The notes: generated by a model from the letters alone, not told the origin. DNA of 64,000 nt from CAYLRF01 sp964385995 (GCA_964385995.1 CAYLRF010000002.1:6380-70379); one strand, 5' to 3'; counted from the stretch's first letter, positions 44,004-52,560 are shown. A program made the numbers and translations.

Positions 44004-46841
44004 TCACTCTATACTCTTTAACGATTCCACCATGTCGATTCTCTTTACGTTAAAGTACATGACGGCATTTACAATAAGAGAAAACACTACCGTCGCGGCC
44101 GCGCCGATAAGGTAACTGGCGGCGGAGATATCGCGTCCGAACATGGCCGTGTCGATCTCCACGGTTTTTATCGTGAAATAATGGAGGAGCTTACCGAGAA
44201 GACAGCCCAGGACCATACCGAAAACGGTAAGAATGATATTTTCCCGGTAAATATAAGCCGCCACCTGAAAATCGTGAAAACCCAGCACCTTCAGCGTGGC
44301 AAGCTCCCTGCGCCTCTCCGTGATATTGATGTTATTCAGATTATAAAGAACGGCAAAAAAGAGCATTCCCGCGAGCGTCACCAGCACTACGATAACCTTA
44401 TCAAGCGCGGTCAGTATCTTGGAGATTCTCTCTCCCAATCCCGACGAATATTGAACGCTTAATACATTCCCCGATTTAAGCAGTTCTTCGCAGGTAACTT
44501 TAGCGCTTTCCTCGTTTTTTAAAGCGGCATCCGGCTTCATCTCAAGCAGGATGACATTGTGCCCGCTCATCCCGCCGAAGACGTCGGCGTAACATTTCTC
44601 GGTCATATAGACAAAATGCCCGACGTAATTCTCGCAAATATCGGTAACCTTAACCTTCGCGGCTTTTTCGTCCCCGCGTGAGATTTTTATGTTTTCACCT
44701 TTTTTCACTCCGAGTACCGCCGCGGCTTTCTCGGTCAGGATGACGCCGTCGTTTGTAAGACGGTATTCTTCTTTGGTTCTCCTGCTGCGAAAGAGAAAGA
44801 AACCGTCGGCGGATTTTTTATCTTTTAAGGTGACGACAGTGACGTCCTCCTTCCCGTCGCCGCTCTTTGCAGTGGCGCTTTCAAAGCGGGCCGCGTTAAA
44901 CGCCTCCACATCCTCATTTGTCCGAAGAAAGTCCGCGACCTGATCCTCCGGCGATGACTCCGTGGATGTCGTCCCCGCGGGTGATGACAACTCGGATGAC
45001 GTCTCCCCGGATCGCGCCTTTTCGGACTGTGTTTCGGCGGATTGGGTCACGGCGGATGATAGCGATTCCGATGACGGCTCGGGAGACGTCTCGCCGCCTG
45101 TTTTCGAACCGGAAGGCGCCTCTTTATCCGTGGCGTCCGGCTTAATATATACCGCCGCGTCATACAGCTGAAGGCTGTCGTACTGGATCCTCGCTATGTC
45201 GTTTATGGAGTCTCTGAGGCCGAAACCCACTATGACAAGCGCCATACATCCGCCCACTCCGAAAAGCGTCATAAAGAACCGCTTCTTATATCTGAAAATA
45301 TTGCGCATCGTGGCTTTTCCCATGAAGCCCAGTCTCTTCCATATGAATTTCACGCGTTCAAGCAAAATGCGTTTCCCCGATTTCGGCGCTTTAGGCCTCA
45401 TAAGTGCCGCGGGCTGCTCCGACAGGCTCCTGTAACATGAAAATAATACCGCCCCGCACGTACACGCAAGCGCCGCCAAAATGGCAAGAATGCCGTCCGC
45501 CCACGGATAGACAAGCACCATCTGCGGAATGTGCCTGTAGAATACTGTTTTGTACGCCTCGATGATGATGAAAGGAAAAAGTTTTCCGCCTATCGCGAAA
45601 CCGAACAGACCTCCGCCCACGGTCGCGACGACCGCGTAACTTAAATATTTCGCCAATACCGCGCCCTTACCGTATCCCAGGGCCTTTAACGCGCCTATCT
45701 GAAGTCTCTCATCGTCGATCATGCGCGTCATGGCGGTGAGGCTGATAAGAGCCGCCACCAGGAAGAATATGCTCGGAAATACCAGTGAGAGCGCCGAAAC
45801 GCGATCGGCGTTTTCCCCGAAACCTTCGTAATCCGCGACAAAAGATCCCCTGTCCGATACGCGCCATGTAAGATACTCACTGAGTTCTTCCTCTCCGATC
45901 GCTGCGCCGCCCGAGGCTAAAGAGAGCGCCTGCCCCGATTTCCCGGATGCGCTTATACCTGCCGCACCCGTCATCTCACGCTGCGCGGGATCTGACGCCC
46001 CCGATAAACTTTCAGCCGAAGATGAATCCCGCGCGGCGGCCCGGGAGACAAGTATCTCCTCCACGCGGATTTTCACGCGCTCATCACCCAGGCGTGAGAT
46101 TTTATCCGCGGCGTCCTCCGTGAGGCTGTCGTATTCATCCGTGAAAGCGGATTTTTCGGCCGCCCCGTTTACCGCCACATAAGCTTCCGTATAAACATCG
46201 GATAAAAACTCATCTTCCCGCACCGCCATAAACGCGTCGGCCGTACCGTCGCCGACCATCGAACTTCCGCGATCCGATGCGAAATAAAGAGGCGATGTTG
46301 CGCCGCCCACTATCTTAAATTCGCTGTGCTTTACCGAATCAGTAAGGGAATTTCCTTCCCCGCCGGTGAGCGTGATTTTATCGCCGATTTTAAAATCCGA
46401 TGATTGAAGAAAATCCTCGTCCATCACGCACTCGCCGTCTTTTTTCGGAAAACGCCCGCTGCTTAAGGAAAGCCTGTTAATATCATCCGTCACGGTCATT
46501 ACGCGGATAACCTTTTTTTCGTCATCCGTCTCACACAGCGCGTCAAGGCTTTTTGTCCCCACGACTTTCCCGACGTGCGAAAGGCCACGCATCGACTTTA
46601 TGTCATCCTCGGTAAAACCGGCCGCGCTTACGACCTTAAGATCCGCGAGTTTACCGTCATCCGCGTAGGCGTCTCCGGTATCGGTCATATCCTTCTTCGT
46701 GCCTCTTATCCCGGCGAAAAGCGCGACGCCCAGCGCCACTATCACGAAAATGGAAAGAAAGCGCCCTATGTTATTTTTTATCTCCATGAAAAGGTCTTTC
46801 CTAAGTGCTAGGCCTTTCCTTTTTCTTTTCTTATCCGACAT
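44004..46841 (-). CDS. FtsX-like ABC exporter permease, large, with Ser-rich insertions
   Basis: A 945-residue membrane protein. TM1 (about 26-45) follows a basic tail, then a large outside domain (50-345). Three TMs lie at about 350-470 with MIDDERLQIGALKALGYGKG. TM5 is at about 520-542, a second outside domain at 550-820, and three TMs lie at the end with ITERRRELATLKVLGFHDFQ, so two FtsX modules are present. Two Ser/Thr/Glu/Pro-rich stretches (about 268-315 and 570-632) look like added linkers. It works with the ABC ATPase upstream (36-bp gap). The substrate is unknown; lipids, peptides or antibiotics are possible. Confidence 0.88.
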   Translation of the reverse strand: MSDKKRKRKGLALRKDLFMEIKNNIGRFLSIFVIVALGVALFAGIRGTKKDMTDTGDAYADDGKLADLKVVSAAGFTEDDIKSMRGLSHVGKVVGTKSLDALCETDDEKKVIRVMTVTDDINRLSLSSGRFPKKDGECVMDEDFLQSSDFKIGDKITLTGGEGNSLTDSVKHSEFKIVGGATSPLYFASDRGSSMVGDGTADAFMAVREDEFLSDVYTEAYVAVNGAAEKSAFTDEYDSLTEDAADKISRLGDERVKIRVEEILVSRAAARDSSSAESLSGASDPAQREMTGAAGISASGKSGQALSLASGGAAIGEEELSEYLTWRVSDRGSFVADYEGFGENADRVSALSLVFPSIFFLVAALISLTAMTRMIDDERLQIGALKALGYGKGAVLAKYLSYAVVATVGGGLFGFAIGGKLFPFIIIEAYKTVFYRHIPQMVLVYPWADGILAILAALACTCGAVLFSCYRSLSEQPAALMRPKAPKSGKRILLERVKFIWKRLGFMGKATMRNIFRYKKRFFMTLFGVGGCMALVIVGFGLRDSINDIARIQYDSLQLYDAAVYIKPDATDKEAPSGSKTGGETSPEPSSESLSSAVTQSAETQSEKARSGETSSELSSPAGTTSTESSPEDQVADFLRTNEDVEAFNAARFESATAKSGDGKEDVTVVTLKDKKSADGFFLFRSRRTKEEYRLTNDGVILTEKAAAVLGVKKGENIKISRGDEKAAKVKVTDICENYVGHFVYMTEKCYADVFGGMSGHNVILLEMKPDAALKNEESAKVTCEELLKSGNVLSVQYSSGLGERISKILTALDKVIVVLVTLAGMLFFAVLYNLNNINITERRRELATLKVLGFHDFQVAAYIYRENIILTVFGMVLGCLLGKLLHYFTIKTVEIDTAMFGRDISAASYLIGAAATVVFSLIVNAVMYFNVKRIDMVESLKSIE

Positions 46842-46877
46842 CTTAATCTCGCCCCCGCTTTAATATTTTGTGTCCCT

Positions 46878-47582
46878 CTACCACTCGATCTCTTCCACGG
46901 GCACGGGACGGCGGTTTTCTTCTATAGAGACGACCTTCCCGCTCTTTAGCCGGATCACTCTGTCCGCCATGGGCGCTATCGCCTGATTATGTGTGATGAG
47001 AATCACGGTCATCCCTTTCGCCCTGCATGTATTTTGCAGCAGCCTTAAGATCTCCTTTCCCGTCACATAATCCAGCGCGCCCGTGGGCTCGTCGCAAAGC
47101 AGCAGCTTCGGATTCTTCGCCAGGGCCCTCGCTATAGACACTCTCTGTTGTTCCCCACCCGAAAGCTGCGCAGGAAAATTGTCCAGCCTGTCGCCAAGCC
47201 CCACTTTTTCGAGTACTTCTCTCGCGTCAAGCGGATCGGAGCAGATATCGGTCGCGAGCGTGACATTTTCAAGCGCCGTAAGATTCGGGATGAGATTATA
47301 GAACTGAAATACGAAGCCGATGTCGTTTCTGCGGTACGCGGTAAGCTGCTTTCCGCTGTAGCCCGTTATATCCTCTCCGCCCACCGTCACTCTTCCGGAC
47401 GTGGCCGTATCCATTCCTCCCAGGATGTTAAGCACGGTCGTCTTTCCGGCCCCGCTGGCGCCGACGACCACGGCAAATTCTCCTTTTTTTACGGAAAAAT
47501 CAATGCCGTCCACGGCTTTTATCTCGACTTCTCCCATCTTATAGATCTTTCGCACATCCGAAAGTCTGACATACTCGTCCAT
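46878..47582 (-). CDS. ABC exporter ATP-binding protein (LolD/MacB type)
   Basis: A 234-residue ATPase from the ATG 47580-47582 (AAAGG upstream). An open extension to 47765 lacks support. Walker A is GASGAGKTT, the signature is LSGGEQQRVSIARA, Walker B is LLLCDEPTGALD, and the His switch is in LITHNQAIAPM. MGEVEIKAVDGIDF is typical of the LolD/MacB subfamily. It is partner of the FtsX-like permease encoded directly downstream. Confidence 0.93.
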   Translation of the reverse strand: MDEYVRLSDVRKIYKMGEVEIKAVDGIDFSVKKGEFAVVVGASGAGKTTVLNILGGMDTATSGRVTVGGEDITGYSGKQLTAYRRNDIGFVFQFYNLIPNLTALENVTLATDICSDPLDAREVLEKVGLGDRLDNFPAQLSGGEQQRVSIARALAKNPKLLLCDEPTGALDYVTGKEILRLLQNTCRAKGMTVILITHNQAIAPMADRVIRLKSGKVVSIEENRRPVPVEEIEW

Positions 47583-47661
47583 AATATCCTTTCTTTGACG
47601 TTTTCCCGTTCGGAACTTTGCCGAACTGTCCGTCTTAAAAAATCCTTTGAAACTAAAATGA

Positions 47662-47697
47662 TTGTCATCCCGGTGATTTTTCGGTATCATACCGAAA
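47662..47697 (+). promoter_or_regulatory. Promoter-like pair overlapping a perfect 19-bp palindrome
   Basis: TTGTCA (47662-47667), 17 bp, TATCAT (47685-47690) reads toward the GNAT gene. tttcggtatcataccgaaa (47679-47697) is a perfect 9-1-9 inverted repeat covering the -10. It also lies about 100 bp ahead of the divergent ABC ATPase gene. It looks like a repressor operator. Confidence 0.45.
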
Positions 47698-47788
47698 GGA
47701 TTTTTACCAAATACGGCTCCCGAAAAGTCCGCGAAGCCGAAAATACCGGCTCGGCGGACAATCACACCGACGGATTTATTTTAACACA

Positions 47789-47919
47789 TCGCTTCACGCG
47801 GCGAAAGATGAGACCGGGATGAAGTTTTTAAGAACGGCGCTCCGCGCGGCGAAAGAAGAGAATGGGATGAAGTTTTAAGAACTTCGCTTCGCGCGGCGAA
47901 AGATGAGAAGGGGGAAAGA
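47789..47919. repeat. Three tandem copies (about 47 bp) of the GNAT leader
   Basis: Units begin near 47789, 47835 and 47882. All contain gcggcgaaaga and a G-rich core (gaccgggatgaag, gaatgggatgaag, gaagggggaaag). The third holds the ribosome-binding site of the acetyltransferase gene. Confidence 0.8.
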
Positions 47920-47926
47920 GAAAAGT

Positions 47927-48451
47927 ATGGAAAAACTAAGAGTGATACCCGTCACAAATACCGAATTGATACAGGCGGTGAACGAACTCGCCCATGAGAT
48001 ATGGCCTGAGCATTTCGGCCCTATCATCGGCTTAAGACAGGTCGATTACATGCTGGATAAATTTCTCTCACCGAAGGCGATCGCAGAGCAGATAAACTCG
48101 GGATACAGGTACTACCTTTTCTCTTATGATTACACGTTCGCGGGATTTGCGGGAATTCGCATGGATAAGGACGATAAGAGTCTGTTTTTAAGCAAGCTCT
48201 ACGTACATAAGGATTTTCGCGGACTCGGCATATCGTCATATATGTTCCGGCAACTTATACTTCTGTGCGAGAAGAACCGGCTCACAAAGATCAGGCTCAC
48301 CTGCAACAGGCATAATACCGAGTCTCTTGCCGTCTATGAACATTGGGGATTCGTAAAGGCGCGCGAGGAAAAGGCGGACATCGGAGGAGGCTTTTTCATG
48401 GACGACTTTGTAATGGAATATCACCTCGCGGATTCCGACCCCAAACCATGA
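47927..48451 (+). CDS. GNAT-family N-acetyltransferase
   Basis: A 174-residue protein from ATG 47927, with AGGGGGAAAG upstream. The frame is open 24 bp earlier, but only through the repeat. The acetyl-CoA site is LYVHKDFRGLGISSYMFRQL (V-x-x-x-F-R-G-x-G). NRHNTESLAVYEHWGFVKAR is the C-terminal GNAT motif. The N-terminal HEIWPEHFGPIIG and YMLDKF resemble a small-molecule acetyltransferase subgroup common in Clostridia. The substrate is unknown. It is a single plus-strand gene among minus-strand genes. Confidence 0.88.
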   Translation: MEKLRVIPVTNTELIQAVNELAHEIWPEHFGPIIGLRQVDYMLDKFLSPKAIAEQINSGYRYYLFSYDYTFAGFAGIRMDKDDKSLFLSKLYVHKDFRGLGISSYMFRQLILLCEKNRLTKIRLTCNRHNTESLAVYEHWGFVKAREEKADIGGGFFMDDFVMEYHLADSDPKP

Positions 48452-48504
48452 GAGTCGCGGGCCCTTTCCCGCTTCATCCCCAAATCAGGGCAGGCAGACG
48501 AACC

Positions 48505-48552
48505 CTTTGTCCTTTATCCTTTGTCCTTTATTCTTTATCCTTTGTCCCGTCG
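48505..48552. repeat. Short tandem array ctttatc/ctttgtc
   Basis: Six to seven units of 7-8 bp (cctttgtc, ctttatc, ctttatt) in the convergent spacer between the acetyltransferase and alcohol dehydrogenase genes. The rest of 48452-48622 shows only a short GCGGG/CCCGC hairpin at 48457-48472. Confidence 0.65.
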
Positions 48553-48622
48553 ACATGATGTCATACCGCGGGTCAGGGGTGTTTCTTCCCCGATATCGGG
48601 ATATGCCGTAAATTACCGTAAA

Positions 48623-49792
48623 TTACAGGCTCTCCCTGAATATATCGATGATCTCCTCACGCCCGAGCACCTTATATCCGCCCGTCTGAGGAAGCGTGGC
48701 GTCGGCGAGTCCGCAAAGCATGTCCTCATTTGCCCCGAGCTCGGTAATATTCATCGCAAGCCCGAGCTGTCTCATCCATCTCTCCATGGCCGAAAGCCCT
48801 TCAGCGGCGAGTTCCTCATCAGACTTACCCTCGCCTACGACATCCCAAACTTCTTTGGCGAAACGCGCGAATTTCGCCGTGCCGTAGGGCATGATATGCC
48901 TGTAATACGCGAGCGACACCGCCGAGAGCGTCATGCCGTGGGTGGCGTCGGTATAAGCGCCTACGGCCTGTCCCAGCATGTGAACCATCCAATCGGTGGA
49001 CTTTCCTCTTGAAATGAGGGTGTTTAAGGCCCATGTCGCCGTCCACATGATGTTGGAGCGCGCTTCGTAGTCCATGGGGTCCTTAACTGCAGCGCGGGAG
49101 CTTTTTATCAGTGAGCGCATCAACGCCTCGCTGATGTAATCGCTCGTATTGTCGTCATCTCCCGAAAAATACTGCTCGCAGATGTGATTAAATATGTCAT
49201 AAATGCCCGCGACCATCTGACGGTGCGGCAGCGTCATGGTAAACCTCGGGTTTAATATGGAAAATTTCGGAAATACCTTCTCATCGGCAAACACATGACC
49301 GATCTTAAGCCTGCTCTTTCGATTCGTGATGACGGCGCCGCCGTTCATCTCAGAGCCTGTCCCGACCATCGTAAGGACGCACCCCACGGGCAGCGTCTCG
49401 CAATCCGGCTCTTCAAAGCGCACATAATATTTCTCCCACGGATCCTCGTCACAGTTTACCGAAACGGACACCGCCTTCGCGTAATCGCAGCAGGAGCCTC
49501 CGCCCACCGCGAGCAAAAGATCGACGTGATTCTCCCTCGCTATCCTGATACCCTCGTAAAGTTTTTCCAACGTGGGATTCGGCATAACTCCCCCGTCCTC
49601 TACGATGTGTTTTCCGTTTGCCGAAAGAATCTCAACCACGCTGTCATAGATCCCGTTTTTCTTTATGGAACCGCCGCCGTAGATGAGCTGTACGTTTTTA
49701 CCGTATTTGGGAAGCTCCTCGTTCAGATATGAAAGCGAATCTTCCCCGAAATAAAGCTTCGTGGGATTGCAATAACTGAAATTTCCCAACAT
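48623..49792 (-). CDS. Iron-containing alcohol dehydrogenase (butanol-dehydrogenase-like)
   Basis: A 389-residue type III dehydrogenase. FSYCNPTKLYFGEDSL is the typical opening of the BdhA/YqhD group. LAVGGGSCCDYAKAVS binds the coenzyme phosphates. TMVGTGSEMNGGAVI follows. Metal ligands are in GIYDIFNHICEQYF and WMVHMLGQAVGAYTDATHG. It reduces aldehydes to alcohols, probably with NAD(P)H, in fermentation or detoxification. Its leader holds a small hairpin and a possible 10-codon leader peptide. Confidence 0.93.
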   Translation of the reverse strand: MLGNFSYCNPTKLYFGEDSLSYLNEELPKYGKNVQLIYGGGSIKKNGIYDSVVEILSANGKHIVEDGGVMPNPTLEKLYEGIRIARENHVDLLLAVGGGSCCDYAKAVSVSVNCDEDPWEKYYVRFEEPDCETLPVGCVLTMVGTGSEMNGGAVITNRKSRLKIGHVFADEKVFPKFSILNPRFTMTLPHRQMVAGIYDIFNHICEQYFSGDDDNTSDYISEALMRSLIKSSRAAVKDPMDYEARSNIMWTATWALNTLISRGKSTDWMVHMLGQAVGAYTDATHGMTLSAVSLAYYRHIMPYGTAKFARFAKEVWDVVGEGKSDEELAAEGLSAMERWMRQLGLAMNITELGANEDMLCGLADATLPQTGGYKVLGREEIIDIFRESL

Positions 49793-49809
49793 GTCAGATA
49801 CCTCCTTTT

Positions 49810-49839
49810 TAAAATGGCGCCCGACCTCACGGACGCCAT
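49810..49839 (-). terminator. Hairpin plus T-run in the alcohol-dehydrogenase leader
   Basis: On the minus strand stem ATGGCG/CGCCAT with an inner CCG/CGG is followed by TTTT and then the ribosome-binding site AAAAAGGAGG. It may end the tRNA-Gln transcript or attenuate the dehydrogenase gene. Confidence 0.5.
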
Positions 49840-49860
49840 GACATATCCTCTAAAACACGC

Positions 49861-49893
49861 TTATAAAGAAGCCTGAAAGCAACCTGACCTCAT
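49861..49893 (-). CDS. Possible 10-residue leader peptide
   Basis: ATG at 49891-49893 with GGAGGTG 6 bp upstream encodes MRSGCFQASL and then stops. The stop lies 21 bp before the leader hairpin. Strong ribosome-binding site and position suggest a leader peptide, but no regulatory amino-acid run is present and it could be chance. Confidence 0.3.
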   Translation of the reverse strand: MRSGCFQASL

Positions 49894-50003
49894 CAAAAAC
49901 ACCTCCGGCGGCATCTCTTTTAAAATAAAAGCTAAAAGCCGGACGGCAAACCGCCGAAAAATACTCCCCACTAAAAACATACTCTCCGGACTTTAAAAAA
50001 TAA

Positions 50004-50074
50004 CTACGGAAAAGGGATTCGAACCCCTACTAACAGAGTCAGAGTCTGCTGTGCTACCATTACACCATTCCGCA
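50004..50074 (-). tRNA. tRNA-Gln (anticodon CTG)
   Basis: A 71-nt cloverleaf. Acceptor tgcggaa/ttccgta with U1-A72 and discriminator G73 are glutamine identity features. The anticodon stem is gcaga/tctgt with loop ctctgac, giving CTG. The T-arm is ggggttcgaatcccc-like (aggggttcgaatccctt). CCA is not encoded. Upstream are three promoter-bearing repeats. Confidence 0.95.
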
Positions 50075-50234
50075 ATATTTTACGCCGCGCGCGAAAGCGT
50101 GTCCCGCCTTGACGTCGATTGCGAGGTTTGCGCAATATTCAAGGCGAATACGAAAGGGCGTCCCGCCTTGACGTCGACTGCGAGGCTGCCCGAGGTTTCC
50201 GCAATACTTTAGGGCTCACACTAAAGCGTGTCCG
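50071..50234 (-). repeat. Three diverged tandem units, each with a promoter-like pair, upstream of tRNA-Gln
   Basis: Units of about 60-68 bp share cgcaata, cgccttgacgtcga and gtcccg. On the minus strand each has a -35/-10-like pair 17 bp apart. These are GGGACA (50100-50105) with TAAAAT (50077-50082), GGGACG (50159-50164) with TGAATA (50136-50141), and CGGACA (50229-50234) with TAAAGT (50206-50211). The first unit includes the first four bases of the tRNA. Confidence 0.7.
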
Positions 50235-50347
50235 AAGTAAGAACCGCGAATCATATCACGGCGGCGGCACCGCGAAGCGCCCGCGCACACTTTGTAATTA
50301 TAACCGTCTGTCCCGAAAAATCAACCCCGCTTGCGAAAATTATCCTG

Positions 50348-50376
50348 TTGCCCGGCCCCGTCGGATGTTGTATAAT
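50348..50376 (+). promoter_or_regulatory. Promoter of the P-loop protein gene
   Basis: TTGCCC (50348-50353), 17 bp, TATAAT (50371-50376). It lies 40 bp before the start codon at 50416. Confidence 0.7.
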
Positions 50377-50415
50377 TTCCGTGTAAATTTTCACGAGAGA
50401 AAAGGAGTGATTCCC

Positions 50416-50835
50416 ATGATTCATCTGCTGGTCGGGCCTAAGGGCAGCGGCAAAACTCAAAGACTTATCGAAGACGCGAACGACAGAGTGAAAAACTGCG
50501 AAGGAAACGTCATTTTCATTAAAAACAGTCACAATGACACTTACAGTCTCTCATTTTCCGTCAGGGCCGTATGCATGGATGATTACCCTTCCATCCGCAA
50601 CGTGGACGATTACATCGGCTTCATCTACGGCATGATAAGCGCGAACAGCGACATACAGGTCATCTTCATCGACGGCATCTTAAAACAGTCCGATATTAAA
50701 ACCCCGGATATCCCCAGATTTCTCGAGCGGCTCGATAACATAGCGAAGCGCCACGGCGTCGAGTTCTATGTGAGCATAAGCGCCGCGAAAGACGATCTTT
50801 CGGATATAAATGTCAGCGAGTACGACTTTATCTGA
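50416..50835 (+). CDS. Small P-loop ATP-binding protein
   Basis: A 139-residue protein from ATG 50416, with AAAGGAG 8 bp upstream. It opens MIHLLVGPKGSGKTQRLIED, a Walker A at the very N-terminus. VIFIDGILKQ fits a Walker B strand. The rest is short and lacks other NTPase signature motifs. Similar proteins are widespread in Lachnospiraceae and are often labelled only as ATP-binding or PilT-like. Function unknown. It is a single gene with its own promoter. Confidence 0.85.
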   Translation: MIHLLVGPKGSGKTQRLIEDANDRVKNCEGNVIFIKNSHNDTYSLSFSVRAVCMDDYPSIRNVDDYIGFIYGMISANSDIQVIFIDGILKQSDIKTPDIPRFLERLDNIAKRHGVEFYVSISAAKDDLSDINVSEYDFI

Positions 50836-50858
50836 AAATCGCTCCGGCGTTTTTCCCT

Positions 50859-52280
50859 TCAGTATCTCGCGTAGTTATTTCTTCCGGGAAAGATCTGCAG
50901 CTGAGAGCCGCAGGTCATCGGGCCCTTATTTTTTTGGACTTCGCGCCATTTTTCGTAGAAAGACATTCTCTTTTGCGAGACGGACACGGGCGGTACGCGG
51001 CCGTAGAAGCGGGCGTAGAATTTATCGCCCTCATCCGCCAGGGCGTTTAGCGGTTCTTTTCCCGTTTCCTCGCGTATGTAGCGGCGCATGAGATTTCCCT
51101 CTCCCGCGAACATCCGCTTTGTGGCGCCGAAATAATGCGCGTCCAGAAAATGCGTGAACATGACAAGCCTCGCGTCGCCGTAGCAACGAAGCATATCCCC
51201 GTCAAATTCACACGCCACGCTCATCTTATTTCGAACAGCGTCGATGACGGCTTCCTCGGTGTTCGCTTTCGCGAATACGACGCTGAACTTTCTCCCGAGC
51301 ATTTTAAATCCGTCGTTATGGCAATCATCGGACCCCACCACGCTTATGTTATTCCCTTTCAGCACCTGCTTTTGCCACAGCCCTAGTTGCAGGTTTACGC
51401 CGAACGATTCCCCTCCGACCAGTTCAAACGCGTCAAATATATTCGCGTCAAAAAGCAGATCGCAAAATTCCTCGGAAATATTATAAATATTGCTTCTCCA
51501 AAACGGATGCGCGAAAATGGCGATCCCGCCCGCCTCATGGGCTTTTTCGCACCCCCACACGGCCTCCGCCATCCTCTGCCTGTAACGCGCGGGGACATTT
51601 CCCAGAGTTTTTGCTATCCGGGCTACTTCAGCGTCAAACCGCGCCCTGTCATTTATATATATCTCATCGACGCTTTGGCTTCCTCCCGCGTGAACGAAAT
51701 GCAGATTCGACCCCGGGGTATGCACTTCCTCGCCGCGCACAATGCACATGCCGAGATTTACCCCCTCGTAGGCCTCGGCAGCCATCACCGACGTGAAATA
51801 GCGGTTATGATCGGTAAGCGTATAGAAATCGTAACCCTCCTCGCGGTACCTCGCCGCCGTCAGAGCCACGTCGTCTTTTCCGTCGGAATACATCGAGTGG
51901 GTATGAAAATTCCCTTTCAGCGGACGAAGGTTAAAGAGATCTTCTCTCACCGCGTATACAGAGGTCTCGGTATACTCGCCGCCCCTTTCGCGAAATCTCA
52001 CCGAATACTCCGATTCCCGCCCGAAAACACACTCGAATACAAGGTACCCGTTCTTCGCGTGACAGTCGGTGTTTGGCTCTGGCCTCGGATAATAGTCGGA
52101 CATATCATCCGTCATGGCGCCTATCCAAAGCTCGTACTCTTTATCTTCTCTGAAGAAGCGGCAGCTCCCCTCCGGCACGATGCTTACCGTGACGCGCTCT
52201 CCCACTTTCACGACCGCGGGAAAACACTCATAGAGCGGATAACGATCGGTGTACTCATTTAAAAAATATGAAGCGTTCAT
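50859..52280 (-). CDS. PHP-domain metallohydrolase (CehA/McbA-like)
   Basis: A 473-residue protein from the ATG 52278-52280 (GGGAGG upstream). The longer open frame upstream is made of the 32-bp repeat and is unlikely to be translated. Residues 1-130 form a beta-rich N-terminal part. The PHP domain has NFHTHSMYSDGKDD, YTLTDHNRY, GEEVHTPG, IFAHPFW and GSDDCH as metal-binding steps. PHP proteins hydrolyse phosphoesters. CehA/McbA relatives act on varied substrates, so the substrate is open. It lies downstream of the Na+/phosphate cotransporter on the same strand. Confidence 0.87.
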   Translation of the reverse strand: MNASYFLNEYTDRYPLYECFPAVVKVGERVTVSIVPEGSCRFFREDKEYELWIGAMTDDMSDYYPRPEPNTDCHAKNGYLVFECVFGRESEYSVRFRERGGEYTETSVYAVREDLFNLRPLKGNFHTHSMYSDGKDDVALTAARYREEGYDFYTLTDHNRYFTSVMAAEAYEGVNLGMCIVRGEEVHTPGSNLHFVHAGGSQSVDEIYINDRARFDAEVARIAKTLGNVPARYRQRMAEAVWGCEKAHEAGGIAIFAHPFWRSNIYNISEEFCDLLFDANIFDAFELVGGESFGVNLQLGLWQKQVLKGNNISVVGSDDCHNDGFKMLGRKFSVVFAKANTEEAVIDAVRNKMSVACEFDGDMLRCYGDARLVMFTHFLDAHYFGATKRMFAGEGNLMRRYIREETGKEPLNALADEGDKFYARFYGRVPPVSVSQKRMSFYEKWREVQKNKGPMTCGSQLQIFPGRNNYARY

Positions 52281-52288
52281 AACATCCT

Positions 52289-52400
52289 CCCGGTAATCGG
52301 AATATCTTTGACTTGCGTAACCCGGTAATCGGAATATCTTTGACTTACGTATCCCGGTATCGGTATATCTTTGACTTGCGTATCCCACTCTCGGATATAC
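52289..52400. repeat. 32-bp tandem repeat (three full copies and a partial) before the PHP gene
   Basis: Copies are 52289-52320, 52321-52352 and 52353-52383, then a degenerate start at 52384. The unit is cccggtaatcggaatatc followed by tttgacttgcgtaa. The copies adjoin with no spacers. The remaining bases to 52560 hold no gene. Confidence 0.9.
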
Positions 52401-52560
52401 TGGCTCGTCCGATAAGATAATAAGCCGAAATTAAAATCACGAAACACGCCGCGCAGCCGTGAATCGAACATACGCGCTTGACGCGAAAAGTAACGGCAAA
52501 AATAAGGCTTATCACCCTCTGCGCACGTTCTTCCCGGGGTGTGCCCGCGCCTTCCGCCGC

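Noticed and set aside
52289..52400. CRISPR array
   Set aside because: The 32-bp units adjoin each other without spacers, and no cas genes are present.
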